DNA of 64,000 nucleotides from Liolophura sinensis. Lineage: Eukaryota > Mollusca > Polyplacophora > Chitonida > Chitonidae. Below, piece by piece: positions 48,070 to 60,221 of the stretch. Position 1 is the stretch's first letter; each line of letters begins with the position of its first letter. The stretch lies in contig NC_088304.1 in assembly GCF_032854445.1 (NCBI RefSeq), positions 27,599,732-27,663,731 of the forward strand, read 5' to 3'. Both the position numbers and the translations under genes were made by a program. The notes under the pieces are model-generated. The model made no database searches. It was not told the origin of the DNA and worked only from the letters and a program-made list of their open reading frames with translations.

Positions 48070-48420
48070 GTGAAACCAGATTTGCGACGACAGTATATGA
48101 TACTTGGCAAATGGTCACACGTAACCGGTAAAAAAGGCCTCTTGTCAATTTAGCTCAGTCAGGGTTTTGTTCTAACTATTTATTTATTTATTTGATTGGT
48201 GTATTACGTCGTACTCTTTATTCTAACTGTTCATGTAAATATGTAAATAGCAGCAGCTTAATCCCCCTCCCCCAGTATTTTAACGTTAGGAGAATTACGA
48301 ACGAAATGATGCAGTCATGTTAATAGCAATATATATTAAATGTCACTGATCTAGAACAACTCAAATTCTGTGTAGTCATCACATCTGATAATGCCTTTAA
48401 CATGGCCACAATACAAAGGA
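48070..48420 (+). repeat. R1 interspersed repeat, long copy split by a SINE fragment
   Basis: GGCAAATGGTCACACGTAAC, AGGCCTCTTGTCAATTTAGC, TTCATGTAAATATGTAAAT, then GTCACTGATCTAG and CATCACATCTGATAATG near the end. It is interrupted at 48178-48220. Confidence 0.85.
48178..48220 (-). mobile_element. Very short SINE 3' end inserted in R1, flanked by a target duplication
   Basis: ATTTATTTATTTATTTGATT and TGTATTACGTCGTACTC are the extreme 3' end of the SINE. TTCTAACT stands on both sides (48170-48177 and 48221-48228). Other R1 copies have this octamer once, so it is a target-site duplication. Confidence 0.85.
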
Positions 48421-48522
48421 CCCAAGATTACAAAGTCTTTTAATTTTGGTTTGACGCGGCCTGAGATCAAACCCTGATATTCCGAATATTTCAGCCAGAC
48501 GTGAGAATCACAATCCTATAGC

Positions 48523-48666
48523 GTACATGGGAAGGTTTGCCATCAACCTGCGGATGGTCGTGGGTTTCACCTGGGCTCTGCCCGGTTTTCTCCCACCGTA
48601 ATGCTGGCCGCCGTCGTATAAGTGAAATATTCTTGAGTACGGCGTAAAGCACCAATCAAATAAATA
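48523..48666 (+). mobile_element. SINE, 5'-truncated
   Basis: CGTACATGGGAAGGTTTGCC, CTGCGGATGGTCGTGGGTTT, AGTGAAATATTCTTGAGTAC, core and AATAAATAG tail; tRNA head missing. Confidence 0.92.
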
Positions 48667-49197
48667 GGCATACCAGAATTACAGGAACTGAGAGTACCAT
48701 GTTACATGTTGGTTCACGCAGCATCAGGACGGATTTAGCCTATATTTGTATAGGCTAACATGCTTTTCGCGCGTATACAGATGCTGATTGTTGTGCGAGT
48801 CTGGAGACAAGTATACAATGCTTCACAAAATATTTTGAACATTTATGTCCTTTGTGATAATATAATTCACCAGTCATTTGCTATCTTACCAAACAAAGGT
48901 CATCTACCCTATATATTAAAATGAGTTTTGATACCAGCGTTGTGATAAAACCTACTGTAAAATATCAAAAGGTACGCAACACCCATCAGTTTATTTGTTA
49001 TAACGGGTTTTGTCATGCAGAATTTAGAGAATCATTTAATAGGTTACATTGATGAGCTTGTCAAGGACTATTGCGCATTATTAATTTGACGGTGTATATG
49101 GTATTCTCAAATAGAATCATCGTGGTCTATCATACATTACAGATTACTAGAGAAAGGCCGCGCTGGACAAGCTGTACCAGTACTGGCCAATTTAACT

Positions 49198-49303
49198 GAA
49201 AGTCGCATTGGCTGAGATGAAAGTCGTATTGGCTGAGATAAAAAGTCGTATTGGCCGAGTTGAAAGTCGTATTGGCCGAGTTGAAAGTCGTATAGGCCGA
49301 GTT
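49198..49303. repeat. Tandem array, 21-bp unit, 5 copies
   Basis: GAAAGTCGTATTGGCCGAG(TT) repeats five times with few changes. A TCAGTCAGT-rich stretch follows (49320-49550). Confidence 0.92.
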
Positions 49304-49564
49304 TGAATTCTTACTGGCCGGATCAGTTTGTCAGTGAGATAGACACTGGGCCAATCGATCAGCTGGAGAATTAGAAAGTTCTTCAGCCTGTCAACCAAAT
49401 AGTTGGTGAAATAATTATAGTGAGTCATAATCAGTGAGCTCGTCAGTGAGTTTGTTATTCAGTTAGTCATTGTTGATAGTCAGCTTGTTAGTCTTCTAGT
49501 CAGTCAGCTAAGCAGCCAAACCAGTCAGCAAATCCACCCGTCAGTCAGTCATGCAGTTTCTATG

Positions 49565-49720
49565 ATGTGATGCCTATTTAAGCATTTACATGAATAGTTA
49601 AAGTGAAACCCTAATGTAAGGTGACAAGAGGCCGTATTTCAGCGTTTGCCAAATATCACCTGTCTAGGCTCCTTTGGTTTTTACTCTCTTTGGTGTAAGT
49701 GAATAGATTTGACAGCTATC
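49565..49720 (-). repeat. R1 fragment
   Basis: AAGCATTTACATGAATAGTT, GGTGACAAGAGGCCGTATTT and CGTTTGCCAAATATCACC are the complements of successive R1 blocks. Confidence 0.75.
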
Positions 49721-51826
49721 ATACTGCCTTCACTACTACTTCAAATATGTAAAACAGATTATAAGACCATTACCATAAGTAATAATGCGTTATTAAGGTT
49801 TAACTGAAAGAAAAAGCCGATTTACTTTCAACTCTACACCCATGGGTGTGCGGATTGGTATTGATAAGAGACTGAGTTAATTGATTTTATGATTCACCTT
49901 AGATGCATAGCCATTTCCCACTATTCACTTAAGGGCAGCTCTAAATCGTTTTCCGATAAATTCCCGAAGCCACGATCGCCGTAGCGTCCCCTCTTAGACG
50001 GCACTCAAGCTGCAACGTTGCCCTCACAATAAGCTTCGTCTATTTCGATCAATATTAAACCGTGGCCTGACAGAGTTGGATTTATATATGTACGTATAAT
50101 TTGTAAAACGCCCATGTGTACTACGTATCCAATTTATCACGCTGGTGTCACCGGTGGAACTGTCCTGACTAACGCTTTAATGAAACTCGACAAGCCGGTC
50201 AGTGGTATACCTGCTGAGGCTATTAATGTCTCTGAAGTCCCACTGTAAAGCTGTCCGTTACAGAAAACAGGAGCGGTTAAGTTGTTCTGCATGGGGACAA
50301 CGTTCAACGCTCAACACGCAAAGCTATATCATGCCAAATGACTTATAGTTATTATAAATATATTAATGCTTAGGGCAATTAACCAAGCTACATTTGTCGC
50401 GAAAATTAATAAACTCGACATGTGCTTTTAATAAATATGTCATCGCCGTTTTCGGCGGCCGTTGTCGACGTATGTAACCAGCCTTGGATGAAATGGATCT
50501 GACATGGGACGTTAGTTGAAGCAGCCAGTGTGTACATGTACCGTGCGCACAGCCTGGTCCTTGTCAATGAAGAGCATATAAGCTACTTCTAAACCCCAAA
50601 AGCCTCTCGAGTTTCATACGTTCAGGAGTTTGTTCTGGTAACAATGGGATTCCATATTATAGCACATTCAGCTGAGAACGCTTACGATAATGTGCTTTTT
50701 CTTACTTTCGAATTGGGTTACACAATCGACAGATGTTCATCACATGCTTTATTTTATAGTATTTTGCTATATGTATCAAGGTTAAATATCATCTGTAATG
50801 ACTATAGTGCAGGCTGTAAACTTCCTCAATAGTTATTACATATTGCCTATTACATATAATATTACACATTCTCACCGAGTAAGGACTATTTTACGCGGGC
50901 AATTTAACTGCAATATATTCTCTATGTACCAATTCGCTGTCTGTTTTTGGTGACATTTGAGACAACTGCTGTTGGCTGGTAGCAAATACCTTAAAGGCCT
51001 ATCCAACATCCAACAATTCATAACAGGCTTCATTGATATACCGTTGTATGCCGCACGCTAGAATATTGCACTTCTATGAGAGCGGTTAGGTTTGAACAGA
51101 AAGCTATGAAGAATAGCCAAATCCGTTACTGCAAAACAAACACCCGATTACGAAAAGAAAAAAGAAAGGGTAAGCTTAAGATTGGTTTCAAATCCAGCAT
51201 AAGTAATGCCACTCAGCATGCGAGACGATATACAAGTCACGTATGTGACACAGCCACAATTTATTACAGAGTCACATACTGCTCTGCCAGCGTAATCCGC
51301 CGACCAGAATTCCATCTCGCTCACGTTCGGAGTGTCGTGTGTCGACAGGGTCTAGAAAAGCACACGTGTACCGATAATCATAACGTCTTACTTATCCCCA
51401 ACAAACACGCACGGTGATTTACGTGTGTTGTACTGGGCGGGCAGACAGCGCTTTACGCCCAGCCACCGATTGGTTCCCCGGCTTATCGAGGGGCCGCCTT
51501 ACCGAGCGTCCTGTGCGCGAGCTTAACGGTAAAAGACTGACGAAGAGCGTAACAAAAGTGGTATTGTGTGAAGTAGTGGTGTCAGGCCACATGGGCCGGG
51601 GATGTGTTAAGTGTCTGCTGGTGTGAGTGGCTGTTTAACCGCACCCCCGATATCCGCGCTATCTTAACGACGACACACGCTTAGTTGGGTCTTCGCTCTA
51701 CCATAGCGATATTTTCCCTGAGAGTCGTCAGACCGACTTCTCTGTGTCCCGTTACCCACCCTGTCTCGTGGACTGTAATAACGATCCTCTCTCTCTATCC
51801 TATGATTCATTCGTTTGTTTCCTCAG
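49721..51826. other. Upstream flank of the second gene
   Basis: No repeat recognised. From about 51250 the GC content rises; a CCAAT-type motif on the minus strand (CCGATTGGTTCC) lies near 51466, consistent with a promoter region but not proof. Confidence 0.35.
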
Positions 51827-51881
51827 CCCTGTGCCGTGGTGATGACGCTCATCCCCTGACTCCAATCCCAGTGTCTGCGCA

Positions 51882-51896
51882 ATGATGGGTACATGA
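51882..51896 (+). promoter_or_regulatory. Four-codon upstream ORF ending on the start codon
   Basis: ATGATGGGTACATGA reads Met-Met-Gly-Thr-stop. Its TGA (51894-51896) overlaps the first candidate ATG (51893-51895) of the signal-peptide exon in an ATGA arrangement. If this is in the leader, it could lower translation or use reinitiation. It depends on the start assignment being right. Confidence 0.35.
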
Positions 51897-51965
51897 TGGA
51901 CATACTTTACCTTTTGACAGCACCCATCTTGCTCTGCATTCTTCAGGCACTGTCCTTTGTCTCAG
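51893..51965 (+). CDS. First coding exon of a second secreted or membrane protein (signal peptide), rest not found
   Basis: ATG ATG GAC... encodes a 24-residue segment with a long hydrophobic core (ILYLLTAPILLCILQALSFV), a clear signal peptide, and ends TCAG|GTAAGT in phase 1. This is the same design as the first exon of the receptor gene 49 kb upstream. The second ATG (51896) has the better start context (A at -3, G at +4), so the protein may begin there. The frame upstream is closed by stops. A pyrimidine-rich acceptor-like site (TTGTTTCCTCAG) at 51815-51826 suggests the exon may begin at 51827 with a spliced leader. No downstream exon with matching phase and a recognisable domain was found up to 64000, so family and function are unknown. 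Confidence 0.5.
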
Positions 51966-54900
51966 GTAAGTCAATTTACTACTTGTAATTTGCATCCCGG
52001 GTAATTAACTGATTGTAGCCTGAGGACGAATATGGCAATGCAGCACTGACCAATCACTCCCTCGTCCCCTCTGAGAATACAGAAAAGCATTTCATTTGCT
52101 GACATATATTTTTATTATTGCCAACGATGTAGTGGCTAACGGTTTGTGTTGCAATGGTTTGCATGTGGTTTATTTCTTACATTAATCAGTGTTATACGCC
52201 GGTGGTTGTGTTACTATGTATTGGAAAACAGGTAGATCCCGGGTAAAAAACACTGGATTGACGTTTTATAACGGTTAACAGTTACATGATGTAAAGTTTA
52301 CATCGATGATGCAGGAAAGAGAGAACAAGCTTCCTCAGTAAGAAAACCAGCACTGTGCAGCCAGACAGTGAGTGGAAGCCAATTACCCCAAAGGACGACG
52401 AAGATTGGGGCATTTATCTGACAATTGAAAACCCCAGCTGCTTTCGTATTGTTTGAGCAAAATGATTCTGAAAATAGACGCAACCCAAAATGATAAGGGT
52501 TGTATTGCGAAAAAAAGAGCTGATGGAAGCTGATTCAGTAGCTGTGAGAAGAATCCAGAGAAATGTCGGACTCTCATGCACAGTGGCTGTCAACAAGCGC
52601 TGCATCAGTTTTGCTAGGAATTTAATTACGTCTCTGGGTGCACTTCAAATCCAATTATGCAAAGTAAGTAAATGAGCCCAGCCGAAAGCTGGTCACGGTG
52701 GTAAGAATGGATCTATACAGGTCTCCTTGAACTGGTCCATTCTCAGGAGGAAGAAAAACGCGTCAAACGTGACCAAGAGCTAGCAGCTGTGGGCCATAGC
52801 TGACCCGTGCTGTGCGGAACGGTATGCTGGCGATAATTGGCTGAATTCAAAACTAATCCGATCTCAGGAGATCTCAGGAAAGGTATTCGCGTGGGGAAGG
52901 GAGAATGATCGGTCTTTTCCCCACTGATCAGTGGAATTCCAATCAGTTCCAGTCGGGGTGCCCAATCGTACCTCTACGGAGCCGAACTACTAACTCTCAC
53001 TCATATTAAAACAGAGCACTGGAGCTATAGGGTCACTGGAAGCAGACAATCTGTCTTCATTTACCCTACCCTTTCAGCTTGTAATAGAAGGCAACGTGTT
53101 TGATCAATGTTTCTGCTGGTTTGCGAAATGTAGGTTCTTCACTTGTAGCCGCCACTTAAACTTGCTAAAATTTCCGTAACGGCTCTTTCTCTGTCACTCA
53201 TTTTAACCGAACCTATTTCCTCGACGTTGTTTTTGTAAAAGCGCATACCTTAGCATGTGAAAGTCATTTGGTCTAAATTATTTGCTTGTGTATAACGTCT
53301 CTTTGTAGTCCGCAAACAGCCACTCATGGAAACCCGACTCGACTAATTCTCTCCCCATAGTTCCAGCCTTTGCTCTCCCGCAATTTTGTTTACAACACAA
53401 GAGTCACAATTATAGTCTCTAAAATGACGCGTACCAGACTTGATTGTTTCTCTTCCTTTTGAGGAGCAGACAGCGTCTGGTAACGATGGCGACATGTGTT
53501 GTAATCCAGCAAAATCGGCCGTCACAAATCAACTGATTTGTGGTTGTGTAAACAGGCGGTGCTCGCGGTCGTCGCTACGAAACAAGGGCTTGTATTCTTT
53601 CCAACTCACGTTTCTTACTTTCTGGTCAAAGAACTTGTGTATGTTGGTTTGTTTTAATCAGGCACTGAGCAAATCTTGATGGTTGGTGTTCCACAAGTAA
53701 AAGAGGTCCTGTCAAAACAAATGCTTGCAGAGAGCTCTGTTGCTATAGGCGTTACCTAGAACGCAAACATTCTTCGGTAAAAGAAGAGAGATAGAGTTCA
53801 CTGTACCACCATTGCCTTATTGCCGTGCGGTGCTAATGTCCTATTCCAACCAGAACAAGTGAAATACACAGGTCATAAACATGCAGTTTTTAACTCAGCG
53901 GAAATAGAAAGATTTAAACTATTAGATTTTAATATATACCACGTAAGTGTTGTTAAAAAGTTCGGTTAGATTTGGTTCTAAACTTCATCAAGTTTCCATT
54001 ATTATGTTAGGGCTATACGATATCAAGTGGCATTTTTTTCAGCCCACAAGATTTATTCTGCTTTTGACAAGCACTATAGCCTTTATCCCCTGGAACTGGT
54101 TCTTTTAAGAGTGTGTAATAAATTGAGTCATACTTATATTGCAGTACCAGACGCATCTTATTACACAGAAAATGTGAGTTTAGCCCCCGCAGACTTAGTT
54201 AAAACTGCCCACAAATCTGAATGCTATTCTCCCTTTAGAATCCTCGCCAGCTACTTTTAAGTTTGTTTACTGCTCGGTCAATAGAGTTTCCGTTTTCATC
54301 CATTTGGGGCATAATTTACTCTTTTAAGAAGTCTATAATATACACATGTTTTGTTTCACGTCTATGTAGGTTTTATTGATTCAAGGCGAGGATCACTTTA
54401 ATAGCAAATATAGCTAAAATACATATACATTGCCCTCATACCCCCGCACCTCACCCCTCTCCTCCTCTTCTTTGACATCAACAATTCTTGAGTATGGTGG
54501 CCAAGTGATACGGGCATACAGGACATGATATTTAGTTACTTGATAAAGCAAATATTTGGTATCCAAAGAGCTTAAGCTATTTGACTTGTGTCAACAGATT
54601 AAAATGTTGTGTGTTAGACGTGAATATAGTTAAGTAATATCCGTGGATTTGTATTACCTTACTAGTGTTCAAGTTAAGTCCTCATACTGCTGTTGTAACG
54701 CAAACCACATGCCTTGTATATAGGATTAAAAAATAACACACGTCTGTAATAGATCTTGAGGAAAAAGTAACGCGAGATTTACCCGTTCGCGCTCCAATCT
54801 GCAATTGACAGAATAATGGCAAATGAAATCCCCCCTTTATTTGCGCGGGATGTGCATTTTATTCCATTGGAAAACATCCATAGCAAAGGTTTCTTCAGTT

Positions 54901-56293
54901 TTATTGGTGTGTAATTAGACTGGCACAGACCTCCATTTAATCTGAGTGCTATTTTTGGACCAGACCACTGTCTGGCATGACGCCATAGCGTTTTCAAAAG
55001 AACAAAAAGTCTCGCGAGACTCAGATCGTTGTTGAGCGTTTGTGTAGAACTCTCAAGATCTGCGGTGAACATCTTCTTAACCCAATCATCTGACAGTGGG
55101 GTTGCCATTGGTGAGATGGGGTAGTCGTGGTAGTGAGGTTACTTTGCATATCTCCTCTGTCACTGCTGCCGTTATGTCAGGGACCTGTGAGTGTTTTATC
55201 AATGTAATTATCACGGCTAGCTGGTGATGTGTGAGAAAGATCATCGCCGAGGGGTGGGGGAGAGGGGCTAAGGCTGCTCTAACCTTACTCGATTACCCCA
55301 TCCTTTATCCACGGATAACGGCTTCTGCTGAAGAAACGTTATCATTCAACACAATCAAAGCAAGACCCGATTGAAAAAAGAGGCAATGGTGTTAGATTTT
55401 TGGACAGACCGCCTGTGCGGAAAATCGATTTTTTGTTCATCCCCGCTCCCTCCAGTTTTATTTTCTCAGAAGTAAAAGCCAGCTCAGGGTCAAGATCTCA
55501 TTTTGTTTCCCCACATCTCTTCACTCCGCCATCAGCCCGTCTATCAAGTACTTCAATGGTTCCACTTTTGTTTGGCGGCAACAATGCATTGTCTAAACAA
55601 ATTGATATTTCTTGTCGGCAAACTCAATATTTCATCCGTCGACGTGAATAGGCGAGTTGACAGTATACGATATTGGGGTCAAGTTTGGACAGTGTGACCA
55701 GCGGTGTAGCACCCGAGTCCCAATACAATTACACCGTAAAAATCCATATAGGTGTTTATGTAGCAGTGAAGAGCACTTCGCTACAAGGTGTGAGTTTACG
55801 GAAATAGCTATCTCGCTTCAATTCAGAGTGATTCATACTATAGCTGAACCTCCTCACACCACTACTAACACCAGGGGAGAATTCTATGGGGCACTTAGCG
55901 TGCTGGAGCAAATTTACCTGCCCTAGTGTAAATATGGCTAGCACGGTAGTGCCAATCTTCGGCTACATAGGTAATTTGTCCGGAATGGTTTCCGGTGGGA
56001 ATCTGACTCACCCTTTTTATTCTAGCTGTAAAAAACCTGATTATATAAAACTGCATGGCGTCTGGACGTCCCTGGGAGCCATATACCGGTGTGATCCCAA
56101 GAGGCTATACCGGAGGTTGTTTGCCAAAAGTACACAAGAGCAAATTCCATCAAATGTTTGTCATTATTTTATAGTAGCCCAAGTAATTACCTTCACAAAT
56201 TATCATGCTCGTCTGCCAACGAGTTACCGTTCAAAGCTGGAAATAATATTTTTTAAATTTATAAAGCGGGTCGCATTAATAACTTTGTAAGAC
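51966..56293 (+). other. Likely first intron of the second gene, nothing identified
   Basis: Begins with GTAAGT. Holds a 61-codon frame ending at a GTAAGT donor (52490-52675), which starts in no matching phase, and a G-rich patch near 55250-55268. No domain-bearing exon seen. Confidence 0.35.
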
Positions 56294-56680
56294 TTTACAC
56301 TCAAACAGTTAGTGTGTTAAATTTAACAGAAAGTGTGTTGTCTGAGTGATGCCGTAATGTGTTCTGTTATTATAACACAGTGTTGTGTCACATTCATTTA
56401 TAACACAGTGTTGTGTCACATTCATTTATAACACAGTGTTGTGTCACATTCATTTATAACACAGTGTTGTGTCACATTCATTTATAACACAGTGTCGTGT
56501 CACATTCAGCATAATATCCTGTTAGTCTAATAGAATGGTTATCATGAATTAATACAATATGTGTGGTATATAAATATAGCAGGATAATCGGCTGCAATAA
56601 CAGAATGCACTCTAGCGTCACTCAGATAACAGACTTTCTGTTAAATTTAACAGATGAATGTTTAGTTATTGAGTGTAAAA
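56294..56680. mobile_element. MITE-like element with long terminal inverted repeats
   Basis: The left end (TTTACACTCAA, GTTAAATTTAACAGAAAGTG, then GTCTGAGTGATGCCG) and the reverse complement of the right end (TTTACACTCAATAAC, TGTTAAATTTAACAGAAAGT, then ATCTGAGTGACGCTA) match over about 75 bases with small gaps. There is no coding frame. The centre holds a 28-bp tandem array. The target duplication was not identified with confidence. Confidence 0.75.
56370..56510. repeat. Tandem array, 28-bp unit, 5 copies, inside the MITE
   Basis: CAGTG recurs at 56378, 56406, 56434, 56462 and 56490, exactly 28 bases apart. Each unit contains the imperfect palindrome AACACAGTGTTGTGT. Units are identical except one T-to-C change in the last. 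Confidence 0.95.
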
Positions 56681-57636
56681 TCACTTTAACAGTATAAATA
56701 TCACAGGGTGCAAGCCTAATATTTACTGGGCGGATTGTTTGCCAAAAACAACCTCTAGTTTTATGCAAGAGATAGCCAATTTCTTGGCCGTGAAAATATC
56801 ATTGGAACGAATTTGATGTCAAATATTTGCATGTCTGCGTGGAAGCTATGGTTTAAGAGGTATATACATGGTTGAAAAGGTATATGGGTATGTTTTAGGC
56901 AATCTGGGGAATATTGTACACGCGGAATATTTTTTAATTGTAATGGACGCGCTTCCCTGCACGTACATGTACTTTGTTAAATACCTAAACTATCTCACGT
57001 TGCTAAGAAACCTCGAACTGAATTTCTACACAATGAGGCTATTTGACAGAAGAAAATACAGAAAACACTTAATTTGAACATTTCATCTGACTACGATTCT
57101 TTTGGACTCCACAAAGGATATAGAGTTATTCGGTTATGTGCCAGTTATGTTGCCCACCCCCACAGGCGTTGTTTTCTCCACCTGTCCCCGGGTTTTTATC
57201 TCAGCCTTTTCACCTTCACACCTGTTCCCTTTTTATGTTGTTTGCTTTGACCTAGAATGTCGCGCCCTTCGCGGGCCCGAGAGTCTATAGGCGTGATGTC
57301 TATCAGCTGTGAATCTCATACCAGGGCGAGAATCCACGAGATCGATCAGACCAACGCAGGAGAATGGATAATGAAATCAAAATGACAGCGGTCAAAAGTA
57401 TCTGGGAATACATGAAGACAACATTAAGACTCAACATGTAGTAGCCATATGGCGCAGCCCTGCCGACTGAGGTCTCTTCCAAATTTCTTAGCAAAGGGGC
57501 TGTTGTTAGATACTATATAATGAATGATATAAGTGAATAATAAGTGAATGTACTCAGCATTTTGAATGATATCAGTGGTATAAGAATGATAATTTGTATA
57601 CACCGTTCAGGTGAACAAAATTTATTTTATTGTGGG

Positions 57637-57890
57637 TCTTCGTGGCCTAGGGGGTTACTACGCCAACGCGGGGCAATGACTCACCAGCCTCCCACCAATG
57701 CGGTCGCTCTGAGTTCAAGTCCATGCTGGCTCCTTCAATCGTACGTGGGAAGGTCTTCTAGCAACCTACGGATGGTCGTGGATGTCTCCTGGGCTCAGCC
57801 CAGTTTACCCCTCCCCCCACCATAACGCTATATTTCGTATAAGTGAAATATTCTTGAGTACGGCGTAAAACACCGGTGAAATAAATTAAT
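57637..57890 (+). mobile_element. SINE, full length
   Basis: GTCTTCGTGGCCTAGGGGGT head, CTGAGTTCAAGTCC B-box, GTACGTGGGAAGGTCTTCTA, TTCTTGAGTACGGCGTAAAA core and AATAAATTAATT tail. Confidence 0.9.
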
Positions 57891-58338
57891 TATATAGTGA
57901 ATCTGAATTTTTTGCTGAGAAGAATTTGTGTCCGATTGTTGGTGTATAAGAAGCTGTATAAATCGATTTGCTGGTCTGTCAGATTGTTCACATCCATCTT
58001 GTATGCCTTTTAACATAGGCCCTTTACTTAACAAGCGGCGTGCATGCAAGACGACATTACCTTAGAGGACGTTATAGCCATTGTGAAATGGGGCTATTTA
58101 CCAACTGCGACGAACAGCTTTCTGTCTGTCCGTGGTTTGCCCAATTTTTGACGTATTATCTTTAAACATAGCCCTGCTGGTCAAATTTTTTACGTCCTAT
58201 TTTTTTTATGAAGATGAGGGGTATCAATTCAAGATGAGATGGCCGAATATTGAAGTTGTAGCGAATTTCCGTTTGTTTTGATATTGGTATGTTTTCCTAT
58301 ATACTAATGCAGGTAACACATGTATTGTCGTAGGGTGT

Positions 58339-58590
58339 TGGGGCCTCCGTGGCCGACGAGGTCAGCACGGCAGCGCGACGCAATGACCCAGAAGCCTCTC
58401 ATCATTGCGGTATTTGTGAGTTCAAGACTAGCTCACGCCGGCTTCCTACCCGACTGCACGTGATGGTCGTAGGTTTACCCCGGGCTCCTCCCGGTTTTCC
58501 CCCATCATAATGATGGCCACTGTCCTACATGTGAATTACTCTTGGGAAAGGCGTAAAATACCAAGAAAATATATAAATAAATAATATGGT
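58339..58590 (+). mobile_element. SINE, full length
   Basis: GGGGCCTCCGTGGCCGACGA head, GTGAGTTCAAGACTAG B-box, GGTCGTAGGTTTACCCCGGG, a decayed core (TTGGGAAAGGCGTAAAATAC) and an ATAAATAAATAAT tail. Confidence 0.9.
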
Positions 58591-59765
58591 GTGGCAAATC
58601 AGTCATTGTTGCGATGTTACGGTTGTGTTACGATCTGTATTCATCAGCCAGGGAGTTATGGTGATTATTTCTAAGTTATACAGGATTGCCATGATGCAGA
58701 TATCTTGGTAGATCGTCTTGTCAATTTCACACCTAGTTAACTGGTAGTTTATCATAACGTACACGTTCACCTGCATGGGGAAAGAATCCTTTTTTAATTG
58801 CACTCGTGTATATGATACACATCTCTGTCTTTGACTTGTGAACAAATGAGGAACTGTATTTCAGCACGTCGTTTATATACTGTTTTAACTAGAGAGCAGC
58901 TGACGTTGAGAGAAACAAAGATGTCTTTGTTTTAAGGCTAGAATACAAATTAGTCAGTCTCTGATGACCCTTTAGGGCAACTGACTTATCTCGTTAAATC
59001 TCGTGTTTATAGTTCAAAAACTCCAGTGATGATTAATGTTTTCTCTGCAATAAGGTTTAACTGAACATCATGTATTAAGTTGACATGCCGAAACTTACCA
59101 GACAAGAAATAACACACCAGTTCAGGTTAAGTAACTAGAAATCTCCGAGACAGCTGACTTGAGTTTCTTGCTTCTTGACCGCTATAACACTTCTTGCAAC
59201 ACTTCAAAGGTAAGTATTATCAGATTTACTGAGACTACTTTCACACAAATGTGAAAAGTACACATTGCTTCACGTTATGACAACGTATGGACTTTGTGAT
59301 TGTAGACACAAAAATGAATTTTTTTCAACAAGAACCCCAACTATTTTGAAAGTAAACTTATTTCAGTCAGGAAATACACTTATTACAAATTACTTGAATT
59401 GGAAGCTTCATTTATGTGATTCTTATAGGTTTGTTTATGCGAGACTTAAGATGTTGCATGTACATGTTTTGGGTGACACTAAGCCTTAGCAATTGCATCA
59501 ACCGATTGTGGGCCAAGTAGGGAAACAAAACATCTGATTGGCTGGAGAAAGGTAACGGTAGCCACATGCAAGAGAAGCATGCAGCGGTATACAAGATAGA
59601 ATCATGCGCTAGTTGCCAAACTTACAACTACTGATTCCTTAAGTCATAACATTCACTCAAGTGGAGAAGTCAATGCCAGATGCAGAAGTTTCCCGTGATA
59701 ACAGATACCGGCGTTAAACAGAAGTGGGTTACGGTGCAGTAAATGCACAAGTAATTATTCTATGA

Positions 59766-60221
59766 GGGCTGAAGACAGATCTGGAGGAGATAGACGTGTT
59801 TGGTCGAGCCAAACTCAGCGGTCCGATAGTCACTGTTGGGATGCCCAAATGGATGAAACAGCGCGCGGCGGCAGGCACGGTCTGTCTGGTGTAAGTAACA
59901 CATGGCATGCTGGTGCCAGTGAAGATGTCAAATCACACCTCAGCTGGAAGGAATAAAAATGTGTGGAATTTGGAACACCACAACATGTGTATCAACAATG
60001 GGGAGCTTTGTTAGCAACCCTTCGACCCCTTGCCTGGAAACAGAGACGCAGAGACACAAGAGAGCATCGATAAAAGTGCCTCCAAAATATTTTTGAACAT
60101 CCTGAGTGCATATGAGGAAGTCACAGTATGCAATATCACAGCTGAATGTCGATCGTCACTGCACATGCTGGGGATGTTCGAAATTCCCTCCCATGAATCT
60201 CCAATTTTCAGCGTCGCTTAG
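59766..60221 (+). pseudogene. Long frame broken by two stops, possible pseudogene or exon pair
   Basis: One frame reads for about 150 codons with only a TAA (59892-59894) and a TAG (60009-60011). It is protein-like in places (DLEEIDVFGRAKLSGPIVTV early, NILSAYEEVTVCNITAE late). A GTAAGT donor lies at the first stop (from about 59891), so the first part could be an exon. No family recognised. It lies downstream of the second gene's first exon, but phase and distance do not prove a link. Confidence 0.18.

Noticed and set aside
52490-52675. 61-codon frame ending near a GTAAGT, 0.5 kb after the second gene's first exon
   Set aside because: No acceptor giving the required phase 1 was found, and three overlapping minus-strand frames are also open.
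55886-56290. 134-codon frame before the MITE
   Set aside because: No domain or splice signals; composition fits translated noncoding DNA.
56370-56510. CRISPR-like array of 28-bp repeats
   Set aside because: Units are contiguous with no unique spacers and lie inside a MITE in eukaryotic DNA.
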